Shown here piece after piece: positions 43,055 to 51,491 of a DNA stretch of 56,616 bases. Source of the DNA: Bradyrhizobium neotropicale (GTDB taxonomy: Bacteria > Pseudomonadota > Alphaproteobacteria > Rhizobiales > Xanthobacteraceae). The position numbers and the translations under genes were made by a program. Location: NCBI RefSeq assembly GCF_001641695.1, contig NZ_LSEF01000024.1:83804-140419 (forward strand), in the 5' to 3' direction. The notes below the pieces were generated by a model, which saw only the letters and a program-made list of their open reading frames with translations, did not search any database and was not told the DNA's origin. The number at the start of each line of letters is the position of its first letter. The stretch's first letter is position 1.

Positions 43055-44095
43055 TCACCCGCCGCCCGGCGCCGACGAAAAGCCTTCCGCGCTGGTGCGG
43101 ATGCGGTTGCGGCCGAGAATGTAGATCGCGCTTGTGACAATCAGAAGCGCGATGCCGAGCAGGATCGAGGTGAGGCCGATCGGAATCAGGGCCAGCGTGA
43201 GGTTGCGCTCGGGGTTGATCAGCCAGTGATGGATCGAGGTCAGCACGAAGGCGAGGCCGAGAAAGCCGACGCCGCCGCCGGCCAGCAGCAAAGCCCACAT
43301 GCGCCGCAACTGGCTGAGCCGCTCGCGCGCGATATCGGTGCGTGGGGCATGATGGCGCGCGACGCGCCGCACCAGGCGGATGGCGAAGGCGATCGAGCTG
43401 AAGCCGATCAGAAGGCTCGCCGCGCCGAGCCACATCCGCAAGGACGGATCGAGATCGGGCATCCGCTGCAGCGTCAGCAGCGGAAAGTCGAAGGCCGAGT
43501 GCAGGGCGAGCGGACCCGCCAGCATCAGGAGGCGGCTGGAGAGACGGGCCCAGTCGCGATGATGGCGGTTGGCGCCGAGTGCCGTGCCTGCGCGTGCAAT
43601 AGTCAGATAAGCGCCGGCGATGATGCCGAGGGCGCCGTGGAAGGGCACCGTCAGCACGCTGCGCAGGGCCGCCAGCGAGCGCCACATCTCGGCATGCTGC
43701 ACAAGGTAGGCGAGGTTCTCGTAAGCCGCGAAGCCGAGGCCGACCGCCGCGCCGTAGACGACGGTGTCCATCGGATTGGCGAAGGTCCGCCGCTTGGTCG
43801 AGGAGACCACCACGATGGCGATCACCTTCACGGCTTCCTCGGGCAGCGCGACACCGAAAACCGAGTGCATCGCCAGCGCCGCCCAGGGGTTGTCGGGAGC
43901 GGCGACCATCTTGGCGAAGGGCGCGCGGGCAAGGCCCAGCAGCGAAATGCTGGCCGCTCCGAGCAGGAACGCTGTCCACACCTGGGCCGGCGGGCCGGGG
44001 CGCTCTTCGGCGGCAATGACAAGCCACAGCATCAGCAGCGCCGGCGCGATGGCGGCAGTTCCGATGACGGTGGGTAATGCTTCAATCAGGTACAT
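43055..44095 (-). CDS. prsW: PrsW-family intramembrane metalloprotease
   Basis: A 346-residue polytopic protein. The family's active-site signatures are present: PEEAVK with Glu86-Glu87, GLGFAAYENLAY (about 119-130, the G-x-G-F-x-x-x-E-N motif), His153 in PFHGALGIIAG and His199/Asp203 in LALHSAFDFP. Bacillus PrsW cleaves the anti-sigma factor RsiW inside the membrane; in proteobacteria the targets are unknown, and no sigma/anti-sigma pair is adjacent. The C-terminal third (about 220-335) adds three more helices. It is a single-gene unit on the minus strand. Confidence 0.92.
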   Translation of the reverse strand: MYLIEALPTVIGTAAIAPALLMLWLVIAAEERPGPPAQVWTAFLLGAASISLLGLARAPFAKMVAAPDNPWAALAMHSVFGVALPEEAVKVIAIVVVSSTKRRTFANPMDTVVYGAAVGLGFAAYENLAYLVQHAEMWRSLAALRSVLTVPFHGALGIIAGAYLTIARAGTALGANRHHRDWARLSSRLLMLAGPLALHSAFDFPLLTLQRMPDLDPSLRMWLGAASLLIGFSSIAFAIRLVRRVARHHAPRTDIARERLSQLRRMWALLLAGGGVGFLGLAFVLTSIHHWLINPERNLTLALIPIGLTSILLGIALLIVTSAIYILGRNRIRTSAEGFSSAPGGG

Positions 44096-44200
44096 CGGCG
44101 TCGAAAATAGGTTCCCTCGGCCCTCTTATCCACTTTCACCGATGCGACCATGTGTCATGCGCCTGCTGTCGCCGGCATTAACGACCGGGACAGGTTCCGT

Positions 44201-44347
44201 TCATCCGCCCGGCTTCAGCGCGTTGTCCGCACTTCCGTAGCAGGCAAGCCTCGCTTTGGGCGCAGCGATCGTTCCGCATTCCGTGGTTTGGGCGGATGCG
44301 GCTCGGCTCACTGCCATGAGCAGAAGTGTAAGCGCAATCAATCGCAT
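44201..44347 (-). CDS. Small secreted Cys-containing protein
   Basis: A 48-residue protein. It has a signal peptide (about 1-19, LIALTLLLMAVSRAASA) followed by a 29-residue mature part with ECGTIAAPKARLACYGSADN, where two cysteines 14 residues apart could form a disulfide. The pattern C-x-x-I-x-x-P-K-x-R-L-A-C-Y occurs at the start of longer exported rhizobial proteins of unknown function, so this may be a truncated or minimal member. The start is ATG 44347; an upstream in-frame Met adds a basic, unlikely tail. Function unknown. Confidence 0.6.
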   Translation of the reverse strand: MRLIALTLLLMAVSRAASAQTTECGTIAAPKARLACYGSADNALKPGG

Positions 44348-44570
44348 GACAGGACCTGTTCGGTGTCGATGGCAGCAAAGGCGCACGCCCCGTCAGGTTG
44401 CGATTGGTAAGCTAGATCAAGGAAATAAGAAGGTTTCTTCGATCCACGATGCACGTGTCCCCGCAGCAAGTCCAGAGCCGGCTTCGCCAATGCCTGGACA
44501 ACGCGCAAGCAGGCAGACCGGCCCAGTCACTATCCGTTGTGCGCCGGCGAGGCGGAGGCCCGCCGGCCCG

Positions 44571-44810
44571 TCAATGCGTGGTGAACGTCGGCTTGGCGTC
44601 GGGCGCAATATCGAAGGCGCCGAGGTGGAATTCGTCGCCGGTCGTCTCGTCCAGCAGCGGATCTGCGAGCAGTGTGAACGCCGCGTCCGGATATTGCTGC
44701 CAGACCGCAATATCGCCGGCCGTGATCGTGAGCCAGCCGAAGGTGTACATGTAGCGTCCGGGCTCGGAAACCCGGCCGACCTTGTCCCAGGTGACTTTGT
44801 TGACAGCCAT
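44571..44810 (-). CDS. Conserved-looking hypothetical protein
   Basis: A 79-residue soluble protein starting AVNKVTWDKVGRVSEPGRYMY in two adjoining segments, then FGWLTITAGDIAVWQQYPDA and an acidic C terminus (LLDETTGDEFHLGAFDI). It has aromatic residues in a beta-rich pattern and no signal or Cys. Proteins of this size and opening are common in Bradyrhizobium, but I know no function. A G-rich ribosome-binding site (GGGGGA) precedes ATG 44810. The next gene on this strand is the PilZ protein 174 bp upstream; no operon is evident. Confidence 0.65.
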   Translation of the reverse strand: MAVNKVTWDKVGRVSEPGRYMYTFGWLTITAGDIAVWQQYPDAAFTLLADPLLDETTGDEFHLGAFDIAPDAKPTFTTH

Positions 44811-44984
44811 TCGGTCCCCCGATCGCAAGTTCTGCAAATGAAGGCCGGCGCGAGGCGCGGACTTGTCGAGGGTGATCCGACATTGGGGCCGCGGCATGGC
44901 AGCCGGGGGCGGCCCGGCATCGTGATCTCCGGCGCCGCCGGCTCCGCCAAAGGCCGGCGGCGGATTTCGTCCGCCCGGACGGCC

Positions 44985-45614
44985 TCAGGCCGACTGCAGC
45001 GCGGCCGAGGAGCGTACGATCAGGCGGACGAGGTCGTCGCGTTGCTGCTTCTCGGCGAACTTCACCGCAAAGCCGTTGTGGAATTTGCGGATCACGCGTC
45101 CCACGCAGGCGCCGACCGCAAGCGCCGTTCCGACCGGCGGGTCGTATTCGGCCGACACCGCGACGCCGGCGGTGGAAACGTCAATGATGAAGCATGGGTG
45201 GGTGCTGCCGTCGGCGAGCGTCAGGAACGTGTGCGAGATCTGTGGGACGAAGCGCGCGTCCCGACGGTGCTCGGCGATGCTCGCGTCCTTCTGCTTCTTC
45301 TCGAGCCAAGTCAGCTTTTCAGACATCCAGGCGCGGCGCGCCCGGGTCATCTCGAGCTCCATCAGGAAACCCGATTTCAGCGTCCCGCTGATCGTGCATT
45401 CGAACTCGCCGAAGTCCTCGAAGTAGGACGTCACGCGTTCGCCGATCTTGCCGACAACCGGGACGTCCACGATCATGCGGAACGGCGAGACGCGCTTGGT
45501 GCGGCAGGCGAACGTTCGCAGCTTGCCTTCGCAATCATACCAGCGGTGCAGCGAATAGCTGCCGCCCACGGCGACTTCCACTGCGCGCTGCCTGAGGAAC
45601 TCTGCGACGGACAT
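44985..45614 (-). CDS. PilZ-domain protein
   Basis: A 209-residue protein. The C-terminal part (about 105-205) is a PilZ-like barrel: EHRRDARF supplies the R-x-x-x-R of the cyclic-di-GMP switch, and DVSTAGVAVSAEY fits the (D/N)-x-S-x-x-G motif. The N-terminal half (about 1-95) may hold a second, degenerate PilZ-like barrel (SPFRMIVDVPVVGKIGERVTSYF). PilZ proteins bind cyclic-di-GMP to control motility, exopolysaccharide or cellulose. The ATG at 45614 gives the natural start; the frame remains open upstream, but that part is Arg/Pro-rich and spans the intergenic region. Confidence 0.85.
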   Translation of the reverse strand: MSVAEFLRQRAVEVAVGGSYSLHRWYDCEGKLRTFACRTKRVSPFRMIVDVPVVGKIGERVTSYFEDFGEFECTISGTLKSGFLMELEMTRARRAWMSEKLTWLEKKQKDASIAEHRRDARFVPQISHTFLTLADGSTHPCFIIDVSTAGVAVSAEYDPPVGTALAVGACVGRVIRKFHNGFAVKFAEKQQRDDLVRLIVRSSAALQSA

Positions 45615-45739
45615 TGAGGGCCAACGATGTCTTGGATTGATTCCGTATTTCCACGGTAGCCGGCAAATTCTAAGCAAATGATACCGCCGCTCATGAGCAG
45701 GGGTAAATTTCGGGTAAACGCGCGCGAGATCGTGAAGGG

Positions 45740-45946
45740 CTAACTGTCGCAGCGAAGGGCGAGGACGCCGTCGACGCGGCGGATGTCGTCCAGCGTCCAG
45801 TTGCCGAGCAAGGTGATGATCGCCTCGCGCCGGTACTGATGCCGCTGACGCCTCGAGGTTTGGCGGTAGTCGATGCCGTCCTGCCGCGCCAGCGCGCGCG
45901 ACACGATCACGATCTGTCGCAGCTTCTGCGGCTCCAAAAGGCTCAT
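45740..45946 (-). CDS. Hypothetical small basic protein
   Basis: A 68-residue, Arg-rich protein starting MSLLEPQKLRQIVIVSRALA. Its C-terminal half, LLGNWTLDDIRRVDGVLALR, looks like two short helices. No signal, membrane segment or domain is recognised. GGTGAGAG lies just before ATG 45946, a fair ribosome-binding site. The start of the PilZ gene is about 125 bp downstream on the same strand, so the two might share a transcript. Called on ribosome-binding site, codon choice and absence of a competing frame; no function proposed. Confidence 0.5.
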   Translation of the reverse strand: MSLLEPQKLRQIVIVSRALARQDGIDYRQTSRRQRHQYRREAIITLLGNWTLDDIRRVDGVLALRCDS

Positions 45947-46061
45947 CTCTCACCGCGCGTGGCCATGCTGCCGGCCCCGGTGCGGAGCGGGCTTCCGTGA
46001 ATCGGAGCCTCTCCGAAGCTAGCCGTGGCGGCTTACGATGACCTGACAGGGCTGGAAGCGG

Positions 46062-46766
46062 TCACAGGCGTGCGAGCAAGTTGGTGATGATCGACGTGGC
46101 GTTGTCGAAGGAAATCAGCGCAGCCAGCAAGCAAGCGCCGGCGAGGAATTTGATCGCTGTCCAGCCCAGGCTGTCCGGCCTGATCTCCAGTCCAAGCCAC
46201 GGCAACGTGCGCCGCATCATCGCCGTAGAGATTGCCTCGACGATGGCGAACACAAAGGCCGCGCCGCCAACGAAGGACCATGACGCGGACGGGGGCATCC
46301 ATGGCGCGAGCCACGCAGGCGCCGAGTCCTTCCAGGAGGCGAGCAACCAAATCCATCCCAACCAGGACACGAAGCACTTGAGGAGATCTGGGCCGATCGT
46401 CTCGGGCTCGAACCGGATGCCGATTTTTCGGAATGCCCATTCGACGCGCTCCTCGTCGGTGAAGAAGGAGTACAGACCAAGGCAGAGGGGGAAGCGCGAC
46501 TGGAACAAGAGCCCGATGATGCCGAACAGGACCACGTGGCCAAGGAAGTCGGCGAAGAGGTCGCGACCGCTCTTGTGGAACGGCGCGGTCGGGGACACTG
46601 CAGCCTGGCGCTGAGATTGCGGCCTGGCCCGCGCCATGTGCTCCAGCATCGTGGCGCGCCGGCCGAGTGGAAGCCGCATGTTGGGGGCGCGCAGCCAAAG
46701 CGGCAGCGCCGCCCCCGTCGAGGGGGCGCCAGTCCGACTGTCCGAGGCAGATTTGCCCTGTTCCAT
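46062..46766 (-). CDS. Hypothetical membrane protein with four helices
   Basis: A 234-residue protein. The N-terminal tail (about 1-70, Ser/Gly/Arg-rich, begins MEQGKSASDSRTGAP) is probably cytoplasmic and disordered. Four hydrophobic segments follow at about 75-95, 132-150, 162-184 and 205-225. No family is recognised. Its 5' end and upstream region are duplicated at 48214-48444, where a 28-codon relic starts MEQRKSTSDGQAGAP. Upstream in-frame codons would run into the conserved promoter repeat, so ATG 46766 is the start. Neighbours give no clue to function. Confidence 0.7.
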   Translation of the reverse strand: MEQGKSASDSRTGAPSTGAALPLWLRAPNMRLPLGRRATMLEHMARARPQSQRQAAVSPTAPFHKSGRDLFADFLGHVVLFGIIGLLFQSRFPLCLGLYSFFTDEERVEWAFRKIGIRFEPETIGPDLLKCFVSWLGWIWLLASWKDSAPAWLAPWMPPSASWSFVGGAAFVFAIVEAISTAMMRRTLPWLGLEIRPDSLGWTAIKFLAGACLLAALISFDNATSIITNLLARL

Positions 46767-46933
46767 GGTCCCTTCTGCCTCGCATTCGCCGTTACGGCCG
46801 CAAGCAGACCTTTGTCGAGTCCGAGGGGGTGGGAGGTTCACGGGATAATTGCGGATCGCACTGGCGAGGCGGTCGTGAGTGCTCCGGGATCGCAAAAGAT
46901 CGTCGCAACAACCACGGTCGATGGAATAGCGGG
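46703..46933. repeat. Repeat copy A: 5' end and upstream region of the membrane-protein gene
   Basis: About 230 bp running from GCAGCGCC to GATGGAATAGCGGG. It aligns end to end with 48214-48444 (roughly 70 percent identical by eye, best at both ends). It holds the first 22 codons of the membrane-protein gene on the minus strand plus about 165 bp of its upstream DNA, with matching AGATCGTCGCAAC, CCTTTGTCGAG and GAGGTTCACGGG blocks. Confidence 0.7.
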
Positions 46934-47071
46934 CCCGGACCGATGAAGATGAGCACTATTGCTTGGCCGTAGGCCTATGATGAACCGTCCGGATTTGCGA
47001 AAAGCCATCCCGGCTTCGTCGTGGCCGCGGGGTCGCGGCCCGCTGCTCATGTAAGTGCCTTTGAGGAACCG

Positions 47072-47716
47072 ATGTTTGCGAGCCGTATCCGCTTCGGCGC
47101 CGGCGCTCTTGCCATCTCCGGGATTCTGTTCGTGATCTACCCGGCACTTCGCCCGTTCTCCGACGAGAGGTCGTTGCTGGGCGCCGCGGCCTTTGGCTCC
47201 GGGGCATGGCTGGGTTCGCACATGCTTGCCATTGTTGCGTTTACCTTGTTGCCGCTAGGCTTGCTCGGACTGCAACGTTCTCTACTCGGGACCTCGGCCG
47301 AACGCCTGCTCTTTGTCGCCGTCGTCCTGAGCATGATCGGGACCGGCTTTACGCTGCCGTTCTACGGCGGAGAAACCTATGGCCTTCATGCGCTCGGGCA
47401 GGAAGCGCTGCGGCTGCACTCTGACTCTCCGCTCGGGTTAACGGAGGCTATCCGTTCCGGCCCGGGCCTTGTGATGTTCCTTGCCGGCCTGCTGCTGCTT
47501 GCCGTCTCCGCAATTGTGACCGCAACGGCGCTTTGGCGCTCCTGTCGCTATCCGAAGGCATGCGGCATTCCCTTCGCCGTCGGGATCTCCCTGTACATTC
47601 CGCAATTCTTCGGCGCGCAGCCCCTTCGCGTTGCCCATGGATTACTGGTCGCAGCCGGCTGCATGTGGATGGCCGCATGTCTTTGGCGGCGAGAGCAGGT
47701 GGACCGGAATCGATAG
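47072..47716 (+). CDS. Hypothetical polytopic membrane protein
   Basis: A 214-residue protein with six predicted helices (about 8-25, 40-62, 75-98, 130-150, 162-180 and 185-205) and short loops. It is rich in Leu/Gly/Ala with few charges, for example LLPLGLLGLQRSLL and GPGLVMFLAGLLLLAVSAIV as separate segments. It resembles small uncharacterised rhizobial membrane proteins; I do not recognise a named family. GAGGAA lies about ten bases before ATG 47072. The gamma-glutamylcyclotransferase-like gene begins 34 bp after its stop and is probably co-transcribed. Confidence 0.75.
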   Translation: MFASRIRFGAGALAISGILFVIYPALRPFSDERSLLGAAAFGSGAWLGSHMLAIVAFTLLPLGLLGLQRSLLGTSAERLLFVAVVLSMIGTGFTLPFYGGETYGLHALGQEALRLHSDSPLGLTEAIRSGPGLVMFLAGLLLLAVSAIVTATALWRSCRYPKACGIPFAVGISLYIPQFFGAQPLRVAHGLLVAAGCMWMAACLWRREQVDRNR

Positions 47717-47750
47717 AGCCCGGACTGCGGAAAAGAGTGTGGAGGACAAC

Positions 47751-48164
47751 TTGGCGGAGCAGGTGACGATCTTCTTCTACGGATTGTTCATGGACCCTGA
47801 GGCCCTTGAAGCGAAGGGGCTGCGGCCATCCCGGTCCAGGCAGGCCTATGTCGAGCGCTTTGCGCTAATACTCGGTGCGCGGGCGACGTTGCGCCCGGGC
47901 GGAGAGGGGCGAGTCTACGGCACGATCATGCGGCTCACCCATGCCGAGGTCGACCAGCTATATTCGGAGCCCAGCGTCGCGGCGTATCGACCTGAGCCGG
48001 TGCTGGCGCGGCTGACCGACGGCACCGCCGAGCTCGCGCTTTGTTTCAATCTGCCTGTTGCGCCGCAGGGTCCGATCGGCAACCCGGAATATGCGGCGGC
48101 GCTGCAAGCCGTGGCGCGAAAGATAGGACTGCCGGACGAATATATCGCAGAGATCTCGCGCTAA
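47751..48164 (+). CDS. Gamma-glutamylcyclotransferase-like protein
   Basis: A 137-residue protein of the AIG2/GGCT-like fold. The N-terminal strand-loop FFYGLFMDPEAL replaces the usual Y-G-S-N-L substrate loop, and RVYGTIMRLTHAEVDQLYSEP plus AYRPEPV (split segments) match the rest. GGCT-fold proteins cyclise gamma-glutamylamines to 5-oxoproline, but members with this loop are untested. TTG 47751, with GGAGG at 47741-47745, gives the natural start (MAEQVTIFFYG); a GTG at 47739 is the alternative. It lies just before the duplicated relic region and the 35-bp repeat. Confidence 0.75.
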   Translation: MAEQVTIFFYGLFMDPEALEAKGLRPSRSRQAYVERFALILGARATLRPGGEGRVYGTIMRLTHAEVDQLYSEPSVAAYRPEPVLARLTDGTAELALCFNLPVAPQGPIGNPEYAAALQAVARKIGLPDEYIAEISR

Positions 48165-48188
48165 GTTCTCCACGACCGGTCTCTTCGC

Positions 48189-48223
48189 ATCAGACGTTCG
48201 TTTCCGCGAATAAGCAGCGCCGT
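48189..48223. repeat. 35-bp direct repeat, left copy
   Basis: Starts ATCAGACGTTCGTTT, continues CCGCGAATAAGCAGCGCCGT, and matches 53391-53425 in the same direction at 33 of 35 positions. The two copies bracket the ABC-transporter genes. The left copy also marks the point where the duplicated relic gene breaks off. Confidence 0.75.
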
Positions 48224-48276
48224 ATCCGTCGAGGGGCGCCGGCTTGACCGTCCGAGGTGGATTTGCGCTGCTCCAT
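48190..48276 (-). pseudogene. Truncated relic of the MEQ membrane-protein gene
   Basis: A 28-codon frame starting MEQRKSTSDGQAGAP, homologous to the first 15 residues of the gene at 46062-46766. It then changes to an unrelated basic tail encoded by the 35-bp repeat and stops there. The full four-helix part is missing, so this is a broken copy, or a gene cut when the module to its right arrived. Confidence 0.6.
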
Positions 48277-48444
48277 GGCCCACATGCTTTGTATCCGCCG
48301 TAGCGGCCGGAAGCGGGCCTTTGTCGAGACCACGGGGGTGAGAGGTTCACGGGCTGCCAACGGCTTTACGCCAGCCGACGGCAACGAAAATTCCGGGAAT
48401 GTGCAAGAGATCGTCGCAACCGCCGCAGTCGATGGAATGGCGGG
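48214..48444. repeat. Repeat copy B of the promoter/5' gene segment
   Basis: Aligns with copy A (46703-46933). It occupies most of the 311-bp stretch between the GGCT-like gene and the ABC ATPase gene; I see no intact gene here apart from the relic frame. The conserved blocks upstream of the relic ATG may be a kept promoter. Confidence 0.7.
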
Positions 48445-48475
48445 ACACTCGGAATAAATTGGCCAACTGCCGGTG

Positions 48476-49567
48476 TTAGATGGCCGCCTCGGTCTGCGCG
48501 TCAAAAACGTGAAGCCTGGTGGGCCGCATGGCAACGCGCAGCTTGTCGCCCACCCTCACGCTCGCGGTCGGCTCGACGCTCGCCACCATGATGCTCTCGC
48601 CGACCTTCATATCGAGCAGGATTTCCGAGCCGAGTTGCTCGACTACCTCAATCACAGCATCGAAGCATGGGTGGCCGAGATCAACGCTACCCGTCACCGT
48701 GAGGTCCTCTGGACGCACGCCGAGCATGACCTTGCGTCCGATATGGCCGCGCAGCCGCTGCGCGGCCTCGTCCGGCAGCTTGATGCGCAGGCCGGAGTTC
48801 TCGGCGATCAGCGATCCGTTCGCCTCGGTCACAGTAACGGCGGCGAAATTCATGGCCGGAGAGCCGATGAAGCCGGCGACGAACTTGTTGGCGGGCCGAT
48901 TGTACAGCTCGAGTGGCTCCCCCACCTGCTGCACCACGCCGTCCTTCATGACGACGACCCGGTCACCTAGCGTCATGGCTTCGACCTGATCGTGGGTAAC
49001 GTAAATGGCTGTAGTGCCGAGACGCAGATGCAGCTTCTTCAGCTCAACGCGCATCTGCACCCGCAGCTTGGCATCGAGGTTCGACAGCGGCTCGTCGAAC
49101 AGGAACACGCGGGGGTGGCGCACGATAGCACGGCCTAACGCCACGCGCTGGCGCTGGCCGCCTGAGAGCTGGCGTGGCCTGCGCTTTAGCAATTCGCCGA
49201 TGCCGAGGATGTCAGCCGCCTCCAGCACGCGCTTGTCAATCTCGGGCTTTTCGAATTTGCGCATCTTCAGGCCGAACGCCATGTTGTCGTACACGCTCAT
49301 GTGCGGGTACAGGGCGTAGTTCTGGAACACCATGGCAATGTCCCGGTCCATGGGGGCCAATCCATTGACCACGTTGCCGTCGATCGAAATGTCGCCGGAA
49401 CTGATCGCTTCAAGCCCGGCGATCATCCTGAGCGTCGTCGTCTTGCCACAGCCGGAGGGGCCGACGAACACCATGAACTCTTTGTCGCGGATCTGCAGAT
49501 TGACGTCTTTGACAGCGTGCACGCTGTCAAAGAACTTGTTGATCCCCTTGAGGACGACCTGGCCCAT
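48476..49567 (-). CDS. Sugar ABC transporter ATP-binding protein (UgpC/MalK type)
   Basis: A 363-residue nucleotide-binding subunit of a CUT1-type importer. Walker A is GPSGCGKTT (36-44), the signature is LSGGQRQRVALGRA, and Walker B is FLFDEPLSNLD. The switch His is in IYVTHDQVEA. The C-terminal regulatory OB/TOBE domain (about 240-360) has the MalK-type GVRPEDL. It powers uptake through the two permeases encoded upstream (49643-51433). The start is ATG 49567; seven upstream codons lack support. Substrate: probably a sugar, polyol or glycerol phosphate, as set by the binding protein. Confidence 0.95.
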   Translation of the reverse strand: MGQVVLKGINKFFDSVHAVKDVNLQIRDKEFMVFVGPSGCGKTTTLRMIAGLEAISSGDISIDGNVVNGLAPMDRDIAMVFQNYALYPHMSVYDNMAFGLKMRKFEKPEIDKRVLEAADILGIGELLKRRPRQLSGGQRQRVALGRAIVRHPRVFLFDEPLSNLDAKLRVQMRVELKKLHLRLGTTAIYVTHDQVEAMTLGDRVVVMKDGVVQQVGEPLELYNRPANKFVAGFIGSPAMNFAAVTVTEANGSLIAENSGLRIKLPDEAAQRLRGHIGRKVMLGVRPEDLTVTGSVDLGHPCFDAVIEVVEQLGSEILLDMKVGESIMVASVEPTASVRVGDKLRVAMRPTRLHVFDAQTEAAI

Positions 49568-49642
49568 TCGCTTCCACCTGCATCCCAACGGTCCATGCGC
49601 AGTCTGCGTAAGCGCTTTCGAATCCCATAATCCTCGGTGCTG

Positions 49643-50494
49643 TCAGCCCTTCACCGATCCGGTCAATCCTGCGACGTAATGCTCGACGAAGAACGAATAG
49701 GCGATAGCAACCGGTATCGATCCAAGCAGGGCCCCAGCCATCAGCGGCCCCCAGTAGAATACATCGCCACGGATCAGCTCCGATGTGACGCCGACCGGCA
49801 CAGTCTTCTGCTCAGGCGAGGACAGGAAGACAAGCGCATAGATGAACTCGTTCCACGACAGCGTGAAAGCGAAGATGCCGGCCGAGAGGATGCCCGGGAT
49901 CGCCACCGGGATGACGATGTAGAGCATAGCCTGCCAGCGCGAGGCGCCGTCAATGCGCGCGCATTCCTCTAGCTCCTTGGGTACCGCCTTGAAGTAGCCC
50001 ATCATGAGCCAAGTGCAGAACGGAGTAAGAAAGGTCGGATAGGTCAGAATCAGTGACCAAGGCGTGTCACCCAGCCGATAGTTGCGTATGATCTCTGCCA
50101 GCGGAATGAACAGCAGCGTCTGAGGTACCAGGTAAGTAATGAAGATGCCGGTGCCCAGGCTGCCGGCAAATGGAAAGTTCAGCCGCGACAGAGCATAGCC
50201 GGCGAACACGCCACACACGAGCGAGATAGCGGTTGACGCGAGCGCGATGAACGTCGTGTTCCACAGCCACGATGCGAACAGCGTCTCCTCGAACAGGTAC
50301 CTGACATGGTCCCAGGTCGGTTTCCAAGTCCAGAACGGATTGTAGTTGCTCGAATTCCAGGGCCGGTAAAGCTCGCCGTCCGGCCGCACCGAAGTGATCA
50401 CCATCCAGTAGAACGGGAACAGCAGGAAAAGCAGGAACAGCGCCATGGGGACGTAGAAGAACACCCACTTTCGCCACCTTGCGCCTTCGATCAT
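49643..50494 (-). CDS. Sugar ABC transporter permease (MalG/UgpE type)
   Basis: A 283-residue permease with six helices. It opens FYVPMALFLLFLLFPFYWMV and contains the cytoplasmic EAA loop EECARIDGASRWQAMLYIVIP split at its centre (E-x-x-R-x-D-G-A), which docks the ATPase. Tail SFFVEHYVAGLTGSVKG is typical of MalG-like subunits. It starts three bases after the stop of the MalF-like gene and is followed by the ATPase gene after 75 bp, so the three form one transcript with the binding protein. GC content looks a little lower than the surroundings by eye, not computed. Confidence 0.94.
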   Translation of the reverse strand: MIEGARWRKWVFFYVPMALFLLFLLFPFYWMVITSVRPDGELYRPWNSSNYNPFWTWKPTWDHVRYLFEETLFASWLWNTTFIALASTAISLVCGVFAGYALSRLNFPFAGSLGTGIFITYLVPQTLLFIPLAEIIRNYRLGDTPWSLILTYPTFLTPFCTWLMMGYFKAVPKELEECARIDGASRWQAMLYIVIPVAIPGILSAGIFAFTLSWNEFIYALVFLSSPEQKTVPVGVTSELIRGDVFYWGPLMAGALLGSIPVAIAYSFFVEHYVAGLTGSVKG

Positions 50495-50497
50495 GGC

Positions 50498-51433
50498 TCA
50501 GCGGACCTCCACGCGGCGGATGTAGAGAAGCTGGATGATGACGACCAGAAGCAGGACCGGAAACATTGCGAGCGAGATGGCGGCGCCCTCGCTCAAGAGG
50601 CCGGTGCCGATGCCGATCTGATAAGCGTAAGTGGCGAACAGGTGCGTTGCATTGGCCGGTCCGCCGCCCGTCATCACATAGACGATCTGAAAGTCAGCGA
50701 ACGTCTGAATCACTGAGAACAGCATCACGACCATGGTCACGGGCAGCAGCAGCGGCCAGGTGATGTGCCAGAACCGCTGCCACGGCTTGGCGCCGTCAAT
50801 CGCGGCGGCCTCGTTGAGCTCGGGACTGATCGTCTGCAAGCCGGCGAGCAGACTGATGGCGAAGAACGGCACCCCGCGCCAGATGTTGACGATGATAATC
50901 GAGATCATGGCGAGGTCCGGATCGCCCAGCCAATTGATCCGACCGGTGATCAAACCGAGATGGTAGAGGAGCCAATTGAGAACGCTGAACGTCGGGTCGA
51001 ACATCCACTTCCAGGCGAAAGTCGAGAGCACGGTCGGAATAATGAACGGCAGCAGGATGAAAGCACGGATAAAAGCCTTGCCGCGGAAATTGCGGTTGAG
51101 CAGCATGGCCAGCCAGAGCCCGAGCCCCAGCTTGAAGACGGTGGTCACGCCCGTATAGAGGAAGGTGTTGTAAACGGCGGTACGAAAGATCCCGTCATTG
51201 AAGATCTTGTAGAAGTTGGCGAGGCCGACGAAGTCGCCGGGCATACCGACGCGCGAGCTGGTGACCGACAGCAATATCCCTCGAATGAAGGGATAGGCAA
51301 TGAACATGCCGAGCAGCACGATGGTCGGCGCCAGCAACACGAACGCCAGCCAGCGCTCGTCCTCGAGCAAACGCTGTCGCCTGGGAGGGGGCGCCTCGCG
51401 GAGCGTGGTGGTGGAAACCGCGCTTATCGACAT
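50498..51433 (-). CDS. Sugar ABC transporter permease (MalF/UgpA type)
   Basis: A 311-residue permease with six main helices and an N-terminal cytoplasmic tail. It has LLAPTIVLLGMFIAYPFIRG, the CUT1-type first helix, and the EAA loop LNEAAAIDGAKPWQRFWHI with the conserved D-G-A. It pairs with the MalG-like permease to form the membrane channel of the importer. ATG 51433 follows a GAGGAT-like site. The gene is 58 bp downstream of the binding-protein gene in the same direction and three bases from the next permease, so operon membership is certain. Confidence 0.94.
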   Translation of the reverse strand: MSISAVSTTTLREAPPPRRQRLLEDERWLAFVLLAPTIVLLGMFIAYPFIRGILLSVTSSRVGMPGDFVGLANFYKIFNDGIFRTAVYNTFLYTGVTTVFKLGLGLWLAMLLNRNFRGKAFIRAFILLPFIIPTVLSTFAWKWMFDPTFSVLNWLLYHLGLITGRINWLGDPDLAMISIIIVNIWRGVPFFAISLLAGLQTISPELNEAAAIDGAKPWQRFWHITWPLLLPVTMVVMLFSVIQTFADFQIVYVMTGGGPANATHLFATYAYQIGIGTGLLSEGAAISLAMFPVLLLVVIIQLLYIRRVEVR

Positions 51434-51491
51434 GTTCGATCCTCGTCGGCCGGAAGATTCCCTTGCCAGACGAAAATGGGGAGAGGAGGGC

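Noticed and set aside
45615..45953. In-frame N-terminal extension of the PilZ protein
   Set aside because: Arg/Pro-rich, spans the intergenic region and the opposite reading of another small gene; the ATG at 45614 is the natural start.
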